NCBI GenBank assembly: GCA_023091735.1 | Contig: JALKBU010001135.1 | Location: 1-16,085, forward strand | Source of the DNA: Trichomonas tenax | Taxonomy: Eukaryota; Parabasalia; Trichomonadida; Trichomonadidae | Direction: 5' to 3' | Length of the DNA stretch: 16,085 nt | Translations under genes and position numbers: made by a program | In this document: positions 1-8,616 of the stretch, in pieces | Layout: the number at the start of each line of letters is the position of its first letter | Position numbering within the stretch: the first letter of the stretch is position 1 | The notes under the pieces: generated by a model | Told to the model about the DNA's origin: nothing | Databases searched by the model: none | What the model saw: the letters and a program-made list of their open reading frames with translations, nothing else

Positions 1-721
1 TAATGAAATATTTCCTTGTTATAATATTTTTATCACCACGATCTCAACTATAATTCAAGGCTAGCAATTGTATATCTAACAAAAGCAAAATTTTGATCTG
101 CTTTTACTTTCCAATTGAAAAATCTCAAAAATAATAAAACCAAATCTAAGATTCTAAAATTTTACATTATTACAGCTGCAAATTTAAATCCCATCAAATT
201 CAATAACTTTCATGTGTATAATCGCCCTCAAATCAATTAACGAATTAGTTGCATTTTTAATTTTATGCGTATAAGAGGCATTTAAATCAATAATACACAT
301 AAAAATATCATATGCTGCATAGTAGCGCATACATTTATGCTGGAAATCGTATATTTTTGGACGATTTGAAATGCAATCAATGATTTGATAGATATATAGA
401 CTGTGCTACTTATACCATTGGATAGACAACTATCAATAAGTTTATGAAAGTACTTTCAAATCGAAAAAATATTGATCAGATAAAAAGTTATGAAGGTCGC
501 GGGACAACACCGCAGAAGGAAAAATTTTCCCTCTAATTTGACAACTAATTTGATATTTATTTGCATAATATAATGATTTATATGTTAAATAAGCTCAAAA
601 ATATCAGAAAATAGTGAATTCATAAAGTACCGAGTTTCAAAGATTGTTTGTATTTGTAACATTGGAAATCTTGATTTAATGATTTTAGTCAAATTTTATA
701 CTTTACACGGCAAATACAATT

Positions 722-732
722 TGACATGTAAA
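722..732 (+). promoter_or_regulatory. Candidate upstream motif TGACATGTAAA (copy 1)
   Basis: Exact TGACATGTAAA on the same strand as the surface-protein gene, 234 nt before its ATG. The same or a near-identical word recurs upstream of other genes in the window (11598-11608, 8572-8582) and at 16044-16054. The regulatory role is inferred from position and repetition only. Confidence 0.35.
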
Positions 733-824
733 ATATTTTGTTTAACCATTTTTGACATCAATAAATTGGACCTGATTCTATGTCATTACAAATTCGTTCT
801 TCTAAAATATATCATTTTATAATC

Positions 825-835
825 TGACATGTAAA
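825..835 (+). promoter_or_regulatory. Candidate upstream motif TGACATGTAAA (copy 2)
   Basis: Second exact TGACATGTAAA, 131 nt before the ATG of the surface-protein gene and in the same orientation as copy 1. Both copies are followed by A/T-rich sequence beginning AAT. Two identical 11-mers 103 bp apart are unlikely by chance even at this base composition. Confidence 0.35.
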
Positions 836-965
836 ATTATAAATTTGATCTTTTGTGCAAAACCAGTGAAAATGGAAATAATTTACTAAAGAGAAAATCA
901 TTATAAGTTTAAACGACTTAATTCAACAACCATTGGATAAAAAGTGACTGGTTTCCATCTTCACA

Positions 966-2264
966 ATGTTAATTACAGGAAATCTCACTTTTACTTCACT
1001 TTCTTTGTCAAGATTACGCGGCAGTCCAATCATATCTTCGAATTCACGCTCACAGGCGCTGTTCTTGACCGCCTCTAAGACAAATCTTCATACATTAAAT
1101 ACAAATTTCTTATTTACGACAAATCCAAACATAAAAGCCTCGATTTACAACTCCATCTTTAAGCAATTCACGAATTCCGTCATCAAAGTCAACAAAGCAT
1201 ACTATTCTACCAAAGATTATACTTCATCTTTCGAAAGCCAACAGCCAAATGAAGAATTTAAGTTCGAACAGTGCGTATTCGAAAGGATCAGAACAAACGC
1301 AAACGGTGCTGCAATTTCGATCACTTCTGTAAACGGTCGCTTATTTACAAAGCACTGCGGCTTCACGATCTGTCTCGCCCAGATTAATGGAGGCGGCATT
1401 GAGTTCGACGGTGCCCAGTTTGGTATCGATAAGACTTGTTTTCTCGGTTGTTTGGCTGTTCAATCCGGCCAAGCAATGGATATGCAAGGAAATAATGAAT
1501 TTAAGGGCGATTTGACATATGTTTCCGTGCAGCAGTGTGCACCAACGAAATCTCCGGGTGCTTCTCAAACAATTTTCTTACGTCATGGAAATCACTATAT
1601 TTCGAGCCTCAATTCATCATCAAATAACGTTAGAGACACTGGCGCATCGCTTTGTATTGCTTACACTGATTCCTTGCGTTTACATTTTTCATGTTTTATC
1701 GGAAATCACGCTTCTAACAATTTCTGGCTTCACAGACTTAGATCCTCTGATGAACTCATGACATGCAATGTCATTAAGAACTCAGGATCACTCGATCTCG
1801 GTTTACTTAACTTCGAAAACAGCAGTGCAACATTAAATGCTTGGTATTTCATTGAGAACACAGCACCATCATATTTTGTGTCTGGTATTGTTACTCTCAA
1901 CAAATGCGCATTCGATGTTAGAAAAACTCCGAAATTAATTCGTGGATGCGAGTTATACGTGTCTGAGACAGTCTGGGGTATCAAGGCCCTCAAATCATTG
2001 CCACTGTCATCATATATCACATGGGAATGCTGGGCTATGGGTGCTCCATCGCCAACTCCATCGCAATCATTAGTTCCAATCGATCACGCCTTGGAAGAGG
2101 CCGTATTAGGTGTTTGGGTCTTATTCGTGATCGTCGCAATCGGCCTTGTCGCCTTCTATGCAACATTAGTTGTTGTTTTGAAGGTTACTGAGCAAGCTGA
2201 CAAACCAAACGACAGCGAATCTATGCTCTTGTCTGTTGATGCGAAGAACATCACAAAGCTCTAG
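966..2264 (+). CDS. Single-pass surface protein with beta-helix-like ectodomain
   Basis: A 432-residue protein of a type common in trichomonads. The ectodomain (about 1-378) is made of short degenerate repeats with F-x-x-C-x-F and N-G-G-G-I-x-F patterns (C103, C131, C159 regions), suggesting a right-handed beta-helix as in polymorphic-membrane-protein-like families. It has N-glycosylation sequons, for example N6-L-T. One strong membrane segment lies at about 379-405, followed by a 27-residue tail ending in TKL. Type I topology is inferred: outside N-terminus, short cytosolic tail. The N-terminus has no clear signal peptide, which is odd for this topology. The ATG is the first in frame after a TGA seven codons upstream. 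The next gene is on the same strand 499 nt away. Function is unknown; adhesion or surface variation is only a guess. Confidence 0.85.
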   Translation: MLITGNLTFTSLSLSRLRGSPIISSNSRSQALFLTASKTNLHTLNTNFLFTTNPNIKASIYNSIFKQFTNSVIKVNKAYYSTKDYTSSFESQQPNEEFKFEQCVFERIRTNANGAAISITSVNGRLFTKHCGFTICLAQINGGGIEFDGAQFGIDKTCFLGCLAVQSGQAMDMQGNNEFKGDLTYVSVQQCAPTKSPGASQTIFLRHGNHYISSLNSSSNNVRDTGASLCIAYTDSLRLHFSCFIGNHASNNFWLHRLRSSDELMTCNVIKNSGSLDLGLLNFENSSATLNAWYFIENTAPSYFVSGIVTLNKCAFDVRKTPKLIRGCELYVSETVWGIKALKSLPLSSYITWECWAMGAPSPTPSQSLVPIDHALEEAVLGVWVLFVIVAIGLVAFYATLVVVLKVTEQADKPNDSESMLLSVDAKNITKL

Positions 2265-2762
2265 TTTTGTATTTATGATTCATATAAAATGTATTGATAA
2301 TTTTTTAGCATAAACTTCTTTTTGATTTATTTCTTCATGTGATTAATACATTTGACTTCGAATGAATTAAACATATAGATGCATAAGTGTAATACATACA
2401 TCCATAGCCAAAATCGATTTTCGATCATCGTATGTTGAGATAAATTCACTTTTTTATGAAGGAGGGAAAAACAATGCAGATGAAATAAAAAAATTATAGA
2501 TTTTTCCATTTATTTCTATTATAAAATAAGTTTCTAAGAAATATAATATAGTGGATATATAGGATTATTAGAGTTCTTTAAAAATTAATGATCAAAATGG
2601 ATTTTTGATAAGCAGCCAATGAAATAATTCCACTTTTTGGAAAGAAAAAATTTTGAAAAAATAAAAGGCTTTGACTTCGTAAAAATACAAATTCGTTTTT
2701 TGATGTATTTTTTATTTAAAGCATAATTGGACGATTCCAAAAATCAAAAAAAAAAAAAATTT
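2265..2762. other. Intergenic spacer, AT-rich
   Basis: I see no gene. The stretch contains ATAAAAT about 20 nt after the surface-protein stop, a possible UAAA-type polyadenylation signal of the kind known in trichomonads. Near 2671 there is a weak relative of the upstream motif (TGACTTCGTAAA), about 90 nt before the next ATG. An A-tract at 2747-2759 lies within the region just before that ATG. Confidence 0.5.
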
Positions 2763-3440
2763 ATGCAAGAAGAACAGATTCGCGAGCTCTCGCAGGAAAT
2801 GAGCAGTCTTATGCAGGATGAGACGTTTATGCCGTTTGTGTCCTTCGTGAGCGTTGTTCCACCAAATTATTCTCAAATTATCGAGAAACCAATTGATTTA
2901 GAAATGGTAAAAAACAATTTAGAGAGTCATAAATACTCTCAGTACATAGAATGGTATCGCGACTTAGAGCTAGTTTTCACAAATACCGTTAATTTTTATT
3001 CATCATTCGACAAATATTCGCCTTACACGCCTCTCGCTCAGTATTGTTTATCAAAAGTCCAAGATAAATTCGGCTTCACTTATTCTAGCATAAACGAATG
3101 GCTTCAAGCGATAACAAAGCAAATGAACGAAATAACAGAATGGCTGAGGAGAAGTCCGGTGCCACAAGGTGTGGATCCAATGATTCCATCGATTATTAAA
3201 TATTCTGAGAATAAACCTGAACCAAACGCAAATGAAAAAGCTTATATGGCTGATTATTTCAATAAGGTTTTAGATGATCCATACATTCATAAAAGCGTAC
3301 ACTACATCATCAAAACAATCAATCCTAATCTAGAAATCACAGATAAATTAGTTATCGAAAATTTGAACGAGCACACATTATGTGCTTTGTTTATGTTTAT
3401 GGAGACTGTTCGCAAGGCCAGTGTTAATGATATTTTGTAA
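2763..3440 (+). CDS. Compact BET-like bromodomain protein (bromodomain + ET-like domain)
   Basis: A 225-residue protein, probably nuclear, that would bind acetylated histones and recruit partners. The bromodomain spans about 3-105: helix Z, a P-F shelf at 24-25, V-P-P-N-Y at 32-36, K-P-I-D-L at 42-46 and F-T-N at 72-74. In canonical members this last motif is followed by the acetyl-lysine anchor Asn; here that position appears to be Tyr79, with Asn77 two residues earlier. The C-terminal part (about 155-218) resembles an extra-terminal (NET) domain: an N-E-K-x-Y start, V-H-Y-I-I-K-T-I-N-P-N-L in the middle, then a helix with N-E-H-T-L. Animal BET proteins have two bromodomains and are longer. 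I chose the ATG at 2763: the frame opens at a TTG (2727) just after TAA, and the 12 extra codons are mostly an A-tract. The stop is followed by AAA, giving a UAAA signal that overlaps the stop. Confidence 0.85.
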   Translation: MQEEQIRELSQEMSSLMQDETFMPFVSFVSVVPPNYSQIIEKPIDLEMVKNNLESHKYSQYIEWYRDLELVFTNTVNFYSSFDKYSPYTPLAQYCLSKVQDKFGFTYSSINEWLQAITKQMNEITEWLRRSPVPQGVDPMIPSIIKYSENKPEPNANEKAYMADYFNKVLDDPYIHKSVHYIIKTINPNLEITDKLVIENLNEHTLCALFMFMETVRKASVNDIL

Positions 3441-3684
3441 AAATTCTTATATTATTTTCAATATAATTTTATATTTAAAACTTTTCTTTCCTATATCTTC
3501 AACGCATCTCTGCAGGCTTTTAAATTTTCATACATTTGATATATATTTGATAAATATATTTTTCAAACAATTTCAATTGAAATTTTGAAAGTTTCTTGTT
3601 ATGTGTTTGAAATATATTGGGTTTGAATATTAAGTATGCGTATTAGAGTTGATATAACAATAGATTTAAAAGACAACATATATA
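3441..3684. other. Convergent intergenic region
   Basis: This 244-bp gap separates the 3' ends of the bromodomain gene and the kelch gene, which converge. It is AT-rich. On the minus strand a TTTAAAT lies about 20 nt past the kelch stop and could serve as the UAAA-type 3' signal. Nothing else is recognisable. Confidence 0.5.
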
Positions 3685-4848
3685 TTATGCTCGATACAAA
3701 GAATCAAGCATATCATCGCGATGGTTCAAAGTGCCTAAAGCATCTCCTATATGCAATAAGTAGAATGGCGATGGATCATTATGTGGGAAACCAAGGAACG
3801 TGTAAATCGACTTATTGCTCTCGTCGTAATATATACAGAACGAGTGAATCCTTGGAATCATGAACAATCCATTTTCAGTTAATCTGCCATCTGATTTTGT
3901 GACTGTTTCTTCGTCTGGCGTAATATAAAACACGAACCAGGAATTTCTGGTTATGTCGAAGCAGTACACGAGTGTGTAAGTTGTTTCTGATTTACCTCCA
4001 ATGAAGAAAATATATTGTTGTGCAACAACCATTCCTCCACACGTTGTTATACTGCGCGGCTGCGGTCCAACAGTCTGCATGATCTCGCAAAGCTTTGATT
4101 TTGCGTTAATTTTCATCATTCCTGAAGATTTTGAGCCTCCAAAAATGTAAATATTGCCTTCATACACGACATGCGGTACAGATGCGCGTCCTGTGATGCT
4201 CTGCTGGTAAGAAGACCACGTCAATGTCTTCAGATCTAGAACATGCAAACGATTTGGCCAATCTCCGTTGAATCCGCCCCAGCAGAACAAATTGTCGTCT
4301 ATAACATCAAATGTTGGACTCGAACGTCCAGAAGGAATGTCTCCTTTTGTATCTAATCTATTTATCTGATTATTCGAGAGATTTATTGTGTAAAGGTCGT
4401 TGATGTAATCAGCACTGTTGTATCCACCGAACACGATGAGGTAATTGCGATACACAACAGCGGAAGAGCCAGTTCTTGGTGAAATTATTGAGCCCGTCGT
4501 TTTAAGCATCGTCCACTTGTGCGATGCGCAGTCCAGTCTCCATATGTCGTTAAGAAACACGTTATCCTTGTTTATTCCGCACCCGATGTAACAAGTGTGC
4601 GATTCTTTGTCGTAGACGGAAAAATGGCCGGATCTCGGCACAGGCGTCTGCCCCGACGGCATCTCTATCGACCACACGCCGCTGAATGGCTGTTTGACCG
4701 GTTTTGCGTACGCTGGATCATTATCGCTTGTATCAGCGAAACCGTTTTTAGTTACTTCTTCATACGAACGCGTCGAAGAGATCGGAAGGTAAACGTCGTT
4801 TACTGACGGTCTGTTCTGCTTTGGGACACTTGATTCATCTTGCCCCAT
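3685..4848 (-). CDS. Kelch-repeat beta-propeller protein, candidate N-myristoylated
   Basis: A 387-residue protein. After a polar, probably disordered N-terminus (1-55), about six kelch blades fill 56-370. Typical marks are P-R-S-G-H (71-75), Y-x-G-C-G (87-91), N-D-I-W-R-L (100-105), V-F-G-G (139-142), N-D-L-Y (150-153), W-G-G-F (190-193), I-F-G-G (235-238) and I-G-G-K (283-286). Kelch propellers are protein-interaction scaffolds; no catalytic domain or BTB is present. The chosen ATG gives M-G-Q-D-E-S-S, which fits the N-myristoylation pattern G-x-x-x-S, so membrane tethering is plausible. The frame can be read 24 codons further to a TTG at 4920, but those codons are low-complexity lysine-rich sequence with no ATG. 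The upstream spacer holds a phased TTTACA array. Confidence 0.88.
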   Translation of the reverse strand: MGQDESSVPKQNRPSVNDVYLPISSTRSYEEVTKNGFADTSDNDPAYAKPVKQPFSGVWSIEMPSGQTPVPRSGHFSVYDKESHTCYIGCGINKDNVFLNDIWRLDCASHKWTMLKTTGSIISPRTGSSAVVYRNYLIVFGGYNSADYINDLYTINLSNNQINRLDTKGDIPSGRSSPTFDVIDDNLFCWGGFNGDWPNRLHVLDLKTLTWSSYQQSITGRASVPHVVYEGNIYIFGGSKSSGMMKINAKSKLCEIMQTVGPQPRSITTCGGMVVAQQYIFFIGGKSETTYTLVYCFDITRNSWFVFYITPDEETVTKSDGRLTENGLFMIPRIHSFCIYYDESNKSIYTFLGFPHNDPSPFYLLHIGDALGTLNHRDDMLDSLYRA

Positions 4849-5789
4849 TTTTTTAGAATTTTGATTTTTTTTTGTAAAAAACCGTTCTTTTCTATCGTTT
4901 TTCTCCTCATTTAAATGCAATTTTTGATTTTAGTGGAGAACTCCTGACTTCATTTCTTCTGTATTTGGCGTTATTTACCTGTTTCCCGCTTTTTTATGTT
5001 TGAACCGCTACTACTTCCCTTGTTTACAAAGTGTTCCAAATTTTTTTAACTATACAAGTCAAACTGCCAAGTTTACATTAATATTTGTGAGTTTTACATT
5101 GAATTCGACATACTTACATAGCAGATTGACACAGTTACATTACAGATTGACACTTTACAATGAATTTTTTGACAGTTTACATTACATTTGTACGGTTTAC
5201 AAAAAGCCAATTAAATTGTTTACGAAAAAGTGAATTCAAATGTTTACAAATAAGTGAATTTCAAAATTTTGTGATATTTGGATTATTCAGGTATATTTTT
5301 GGGGTTTTAAAACGTTTTTGACATAACATGGCAAAAATAATAAATCTATGATCTTTGTTAAAACGGAATTACATAGTATGTTCAAATAAGTTTTGGGGTC
5401 TATTTCGCGCAAAATCGAGTCAATAAATCAAACTTTGTTGATTTTGATTTTTATTGTCTATTGATTAGAATCTCTGTCTGTGAATACATTATTAAGCATC
5501 ATGTATCTAAATTATGTTTTTGTTGAATAAAGTTAATTCCAATTTATATTTTATCGAAATTTAATATCTTTAGATTCAACATTATATGTAATATGTATAG
5601 CAAAAGCAACATTAATTTAACAGTTTTATTTATCACATTTGAGTTAAACATATGATTTTAATGGTTCATTATATATTTTTGATTCATAGCACAAATGTGA
5701 CTTATTCTATAATTCTATTGCAATGCGATACCAAAAGCCAATATATTATTCATTCCTAAAGTAAATTTACAAACAAAAAAAATCTATAA
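4849..5789. other. Spacer upstream of the kelch gene
   Basis: No gene is supported. The first part is T-rich on the plus strand. The array at 5023-5248 is annotated separately. From 5250 to 5789 the sequence is simple AT-rich DNA with a few short repeats, such as AAAAGCCAA at about 5204 and 5732. No RNA gene or mobile element is recognisable there. Confidence 0.5.
5023..5248. repeat. Degenerate ~21-bp tandem array of TTTACA-type words
   Basis: Hexamers TTTACA or one-mismatch forms start at 5023, 5051, 5072, 5093, 5113, 5134, 5154, 5176, 5196, 5219 and 5243. From 5051 on the steps are 21, 21, 20, 21, 20, 22, 20, 23 and 24 bp. In the middle the unit reads roughly GATTGACACTTTACATTA, with TTGACA next to the hexamer. 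Read on the strand of the kelch gene the word is TGTAAA, the second half of TGACATGTAAA seen elsewhere. The array ends 175 bp before the kelch ATG. A step near two DNA helical turns would place all copies on one face; the regulatory role is inference. Confidence 0.55.
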
Positions 5790-7916
5790 TTAGTTATTAA
5801 ATAATGTTTGGCACAGATATTCAATGTTATATCTATCAATTAACGCATTGATGACTTCCGCATTATCATTGTGTGGTAAATCGATGAAATCCATTGTCCA
5901 TCTTCTTTCATAAGACGAATTCACTGATTTCGGAGGTTCTTGATCTCCGTCGTTTTGTATTGGCTCATCAGATATCATTTCATCGATGGAAGTATCCAAA
6001 ATCTCTTCAATATATTCTTCTTCAGGATATTTCTTATCAATGAGCTGCTGCCATTCGTTCATATACGGACATCTGTTTCCCATTGGACTTGGCTTCTTAA
6101 ACAGCAGCTTTGTCTTGTTGACGTGCGCTTCTGTCATTGCTTTTAGTTCAAGAAGACTCTTGACGTCATTTTCAGGGAATTGTATTGTTGTTACTTCTTT
6201 CTTGGAATTCAAAAATTGACAAATATCGTTATAAGCTTCGATTTGTTGAATATCGTTTTTGTCCAACAAAACAACTCTTAGGTGCTTGATTGTTGGCAAT
6301 ATAGCGCAGATTCGACTTATTAAGGCAGATCCAAGGTTGTTATTCGAGATATCGAATCTTCTCAATGCCTTCGCGTTTTTGAGTTTTAACAATGTTTGTC
6401 CGTTAACAGGCCCAAGCTTATATGTTGACGTTCCATGGACATCGAGTAACTGTATTGATGCGTGCTGTGCAACAACATCCAGAAGACGTGTTGTATGGAT
6501 ATTAGGACAACCAGCGATCGACAAATAAGCGAGATTTGTTGATTTTTCGATGAAGTCAACAAAATAGTGATGAACGGGATTTTCGCGCCATCCTAAACAT
6601 ATCAAATGCGTTGGATTGAGAGAACTGAAGGCCCTGAACACAGAGTCCCAGCCACTATCAGTGAGTTTAGCAGCTCCTAAGAGTAATGAGATTTTGCATG
6701 AAGCTGATGTTGCGACTTTTAAAAGATTGATGAAATTGCTTTCATCCCATTCGATGTTCTCTAAAACAAGGCGAGACATCGAAAAAGGAAGATTGCATTT
6801 GTCACTGATCTTCTCTGTCGCGAAATTATACGATAAATCAACGATTTCTATCATTGTTTTGCTGTAAAGAGACAATTGGTTTAAAAAGTTTCCAACATCA
6901 ATTCCGCATCTCCTTAAATGAAGATGAGTGACGTTTGTGAATTCACCGACGTGAAGAGGGTTCCTGTATATGTTTATGCTCTGTATTCTCAGTCTCGCTA
7001 CATTGCTTCCGTGCACTGATATCATTTCAACAACTAAATTAATGTGTGACAAAATGTCGCATTTGATAATCGTAAGACAATCGATTCTGTGATCTTCAAT
7101 GAATGCCGAAATTGTCTGAATTTTATGCGGATTGAGTTTAATATACTCTAAACTAAGTGAACTGATGAAAGAACTGTTGTTATTCGAAACAGAGAGAAAG
7201 ATATTTTCGAAAATTTCATCTTCCATTTCTACAGCAAAAATCAGAGTTTGTATTGTCGAATTCTTTGTTATGTACTGTGAGAGCACTTCATATTGCAATT
7301 TTTCCAAATGTTGATCGATCATCAATGTGTCTATTGAAATTTCGAGCTCGCATGCTGATAGAAACACTGACAGGTCGAGTTTATTCTCAACTACGAAAGA
7401 AATTTTGAGTATTTTCGGTCGTTCTGAAACAAATTTTCTAATACGGTTAATTTCTTCTCTTGAAGCCGGAAAACCCGACCAAAATTTCTTTGCTTTGTAT
7501 CTTTCGACGATATTTGGGTATCTATCCTTCGTTGGCGATGCTGGACCCAATTTTGTTTTGAGTTTTGGAAATTCGTGCGGCAGAAGGATCCAACGGAGGT
7601 TGATTTCGATTGTCTCCAAAACTAAGTCGTTTGGAGCGCTAACGAATTGTTGTGAATCATTTTCGTAATTTAGAACGAGAATGTTGTTATTTTGACGTTC
7701 ACCGGATTTCAATGTGTTCATTGTATGCGATGACAGAATTTCGAGTGTTTGATTTGCTTCATTCTGCCTAAATACGTAAATCGTGTATTCTGTGACCAAA
7801 AGAATGACTTTTCGCTGCTCTTTGTTGGTAATTTGGACCGATGGTTGAAGCAAACGAGACTTTTCTTTCGAGAAATCAATCAAACTCTGAATTTCTCTTG
7901 TTAATGCATTATCCAT
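5790..7916 (-). CDS. CARMIL-like leucine-rich repeat protein
   Basis: A 708-residue protein with the layout of trichomonad CARMIL-like proteins. Residues about 15-125 look like a divergent PH-like module (strands around L39-R50 and F91-L101, helix around 96-115). Residues about 165-600 are degenerate RI-type leucine-rich repeats, with helix-strand units such as V-T-H-L-H-L-R-R-C-G-I-D, L-A-Y-L-S-I-A-G-C-P and L-R-R-F-D-I-S-N-N-N-L. After 608 comes a polar, acidic linker, then a short conserved-looking tail with W673 and D-L-P (671-673). CARMIL proteins regulate actin capping at membranes, so a cytoskeletal role is inferred from family. I do not see a clear capping-protein-interaction motif. 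The ATG is supported by an initiator 15 nt upstream. It is the downstream neighbour of the foldback region. Confidence 0.82.
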   Translation of the reverse strand: MDNALTREIQSLIDFSKEKSRLLQPSVQITNKEQRKVILLVTEYTIYVFRQNEANQTLEILSSHTMNTLKSGERQNNNILVLNYENDSQQFVSAPNDLVLETIEINLRWILLPHEFPKLKTKLGPASPTKDRYPNIVERYKAKKFWSGFPASREEINRIRKFVSERPKILKISFVVENKLDLSVFLSACELEISIDTLMIDQHLEKLQYEVLSQYITKNSTIQTLIFAVEMEDEIFENIFLSVSNNNSSFISSLSLEYIKLNPHKIQTISAFIEDHRIDCLTIIKCDILSHINLVVEMISVHGSNVARLRIQSINIYRNPLHVGEFTNVTHLHLRRCGIDVGNFLNQLSLYSKTMIEIVDLSYNFATEKISDKCNLPFSMSRLVLENIEWDESNFINLLKVATSASCKISLLLGAAKLTDSGWDSVFRAFSSLNPTHLICLGWRENPVHHYFVDFIEKSTNLAYLSIAGCPNIHTTRLLDVVAQHASIQLLDVHGTSTYKLGPVNGQTLLKLKNAKALRRFDISNNNLGSALISRICAILPTIKHLRVVLLDKNDIQQIEAYNDICQFLNSKKEVTTIQFPENDVKSLLELKAMTEAHVNKTKLLFKKPSPMGNRCPYMNEWQQLIDKKYPEEEYIEEILDTSIDEMISDEPIQNDGDQEPPKSVNSSYERRWTMDFIDLPHNDNAEVINALIDRYNIEYLCQTLFNN

Positions 7917-7928
7917 TCTTTCAAGAAA

Positions 7929-7933
7929 AATGA
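7929..7933 (-). promoter_or_regulatory. Trichomonad initiator (Inr) for the LRR gene
   Basis: On the minus strand the sequence reads TCATT, matching the trichomonad initiator TCA(+1)YW. The A(+1) falls at position 7931, giving a 15-nt leader before the ATG at 7916, the usual size for trichomonad mRNAs. The other genes lack an equally good match at this distance, so this is the best-supported transcription start in the window. Confidence 0.45.
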
Positions 7934-8068
7934 ACTTTTGCTGTGTGTTTGTATTGAATTTCGATGTTTTGATGAAAGATAAACCTATAAACAGTCAGTT
8001 TTCATCAAAATATATTTCGGTATTTTGCTAATTATTGATATGTGCCAATTTAACTTTTACAAATGCCA

Positions 8069-8616
8069 CGTACCGAAAGTTGTCACGAAAAAGTAACACA
8101 AAAAGCGATATTATCTAACATGTAAAGTTGTCAGAATCTCTGGTTTTATGTGTCAAAATCGAGTCTGACGGGAAGAACTGGGGACTACATTGACACAGGT
8201 ACCACGCATGTTAGTAGCTAAACTCACAGATCTTCCTTTCATACGCCATCATTAAGAAATCAAAGATTTCCACTTCAGAATGCCTCTGAAGAGCAAAATT
8301 AAATGCTTGATTGGGACAGGAAGCCAAGGTGCTAGCAATCCAGTCCACAGTTCTTCCTTTCAGAAGCATTCTGTAAAGTAAATCGCTGATTATTTCGAAA
8401 ATCGAGTCTGAAAGGAAGAACTGTGGACTGGATTGCTAAGATTTGGGCATTTGTCCCAATCAAGCATTTAATTTTTCTTTTCAAAGTAAATTTAAACAAA
8501 TATAGGATATCATTCTTCCAATAATCATTTATAATCACATGCCACGTAAACATTTATTTGTCAAATATACGTTTACATGTCAGAGAATATCACTTTTCAT
8601 GACAACTTTCGGTACG
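8069..8616. repeat. Complex foldback / nested inverted repeat
   Basis: The inner arms at 8295-8364 and 8407-8475 are an inverted repeat of about 70 bp around a 42-nt loop, with a near-perfect core of about 33 bp (CCAGTCCACAGTTCTTCC against its complement). The outer arms at 8069-8085 and 8600-8616 are a perfect 17-bp pair (CGTACCGAAAGTTGTCA and complement). They continue inward with a second matching block, GATATTMTCTRACATGTAAA. Between them on the left lie two further diverged copies of the inner unit: 8155-8192 in the same orientation as 8398-8435 (about 33 of 38 matching), and 8221-8246 in the opposite one. It may be a foldback-type element or repeated inverted duplications. I found no convincing target-site duplication. 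Confidence 0.7.
8572..8582 (-). promoter_or_regulatory. Candidate upstream motif TGACATGTAAA (foldback copy)
   Basis: On the minus strand this reads exactly TGACATGTAAA, in sense with the LRR gene about 656 nt downstream. Because it lies in the outer foldback arm, a near copy (TAACATGTAAA, 8116-8126) occurs in the opposite orientation. Its relevance to transcription is therefore less clear than for the copies at 722, 825 and 11598. Confidence 0.25.

Larger units (their letters stand above)
1..965. other. AT-rich 5' flank without a gene
   Basis: No open frame here resembles a protein, and I see no RNA gene. It is very AT-rich, apart from a short GC-richer patch near 497-520. It holds two exact copies of TGACATGTAAA (722-732 and 825-835), annotated separately, and a short palindrome at 519-531 (GGAAAAATTTTCC). 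The last bases before the first gene, at 961-965, read TCACA. This fits the trichomonad initiator consensus TCAYW but lies so close to the ATG that the leader would be only 3 nt. Confidence 0.6.

Noticed and set aside
961..965. TCACA initiator for the surface-protein gene
   Set aside because: It matches TCAYW but would leave a 3-nt leader, shorter than normal for trichomonads, so I did not annotate it as a promoter.
2727..2762. TTG-initiated N-terminal extension of the bromodomain protein
   Set aside because: It starts right after an in-frame TAA, has no ATG, and is mostly an A tract coding Lys. The ATG at 2763 is the sensible eukaryotic start.
4849..4920. TTG-initiated N-terminal extension of the kelch protein
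   Set aside because: The 24 codons are low-complexity and contain no ATG; starting at 4848 yields a sensible N-terminus with a myristoylation pattern.
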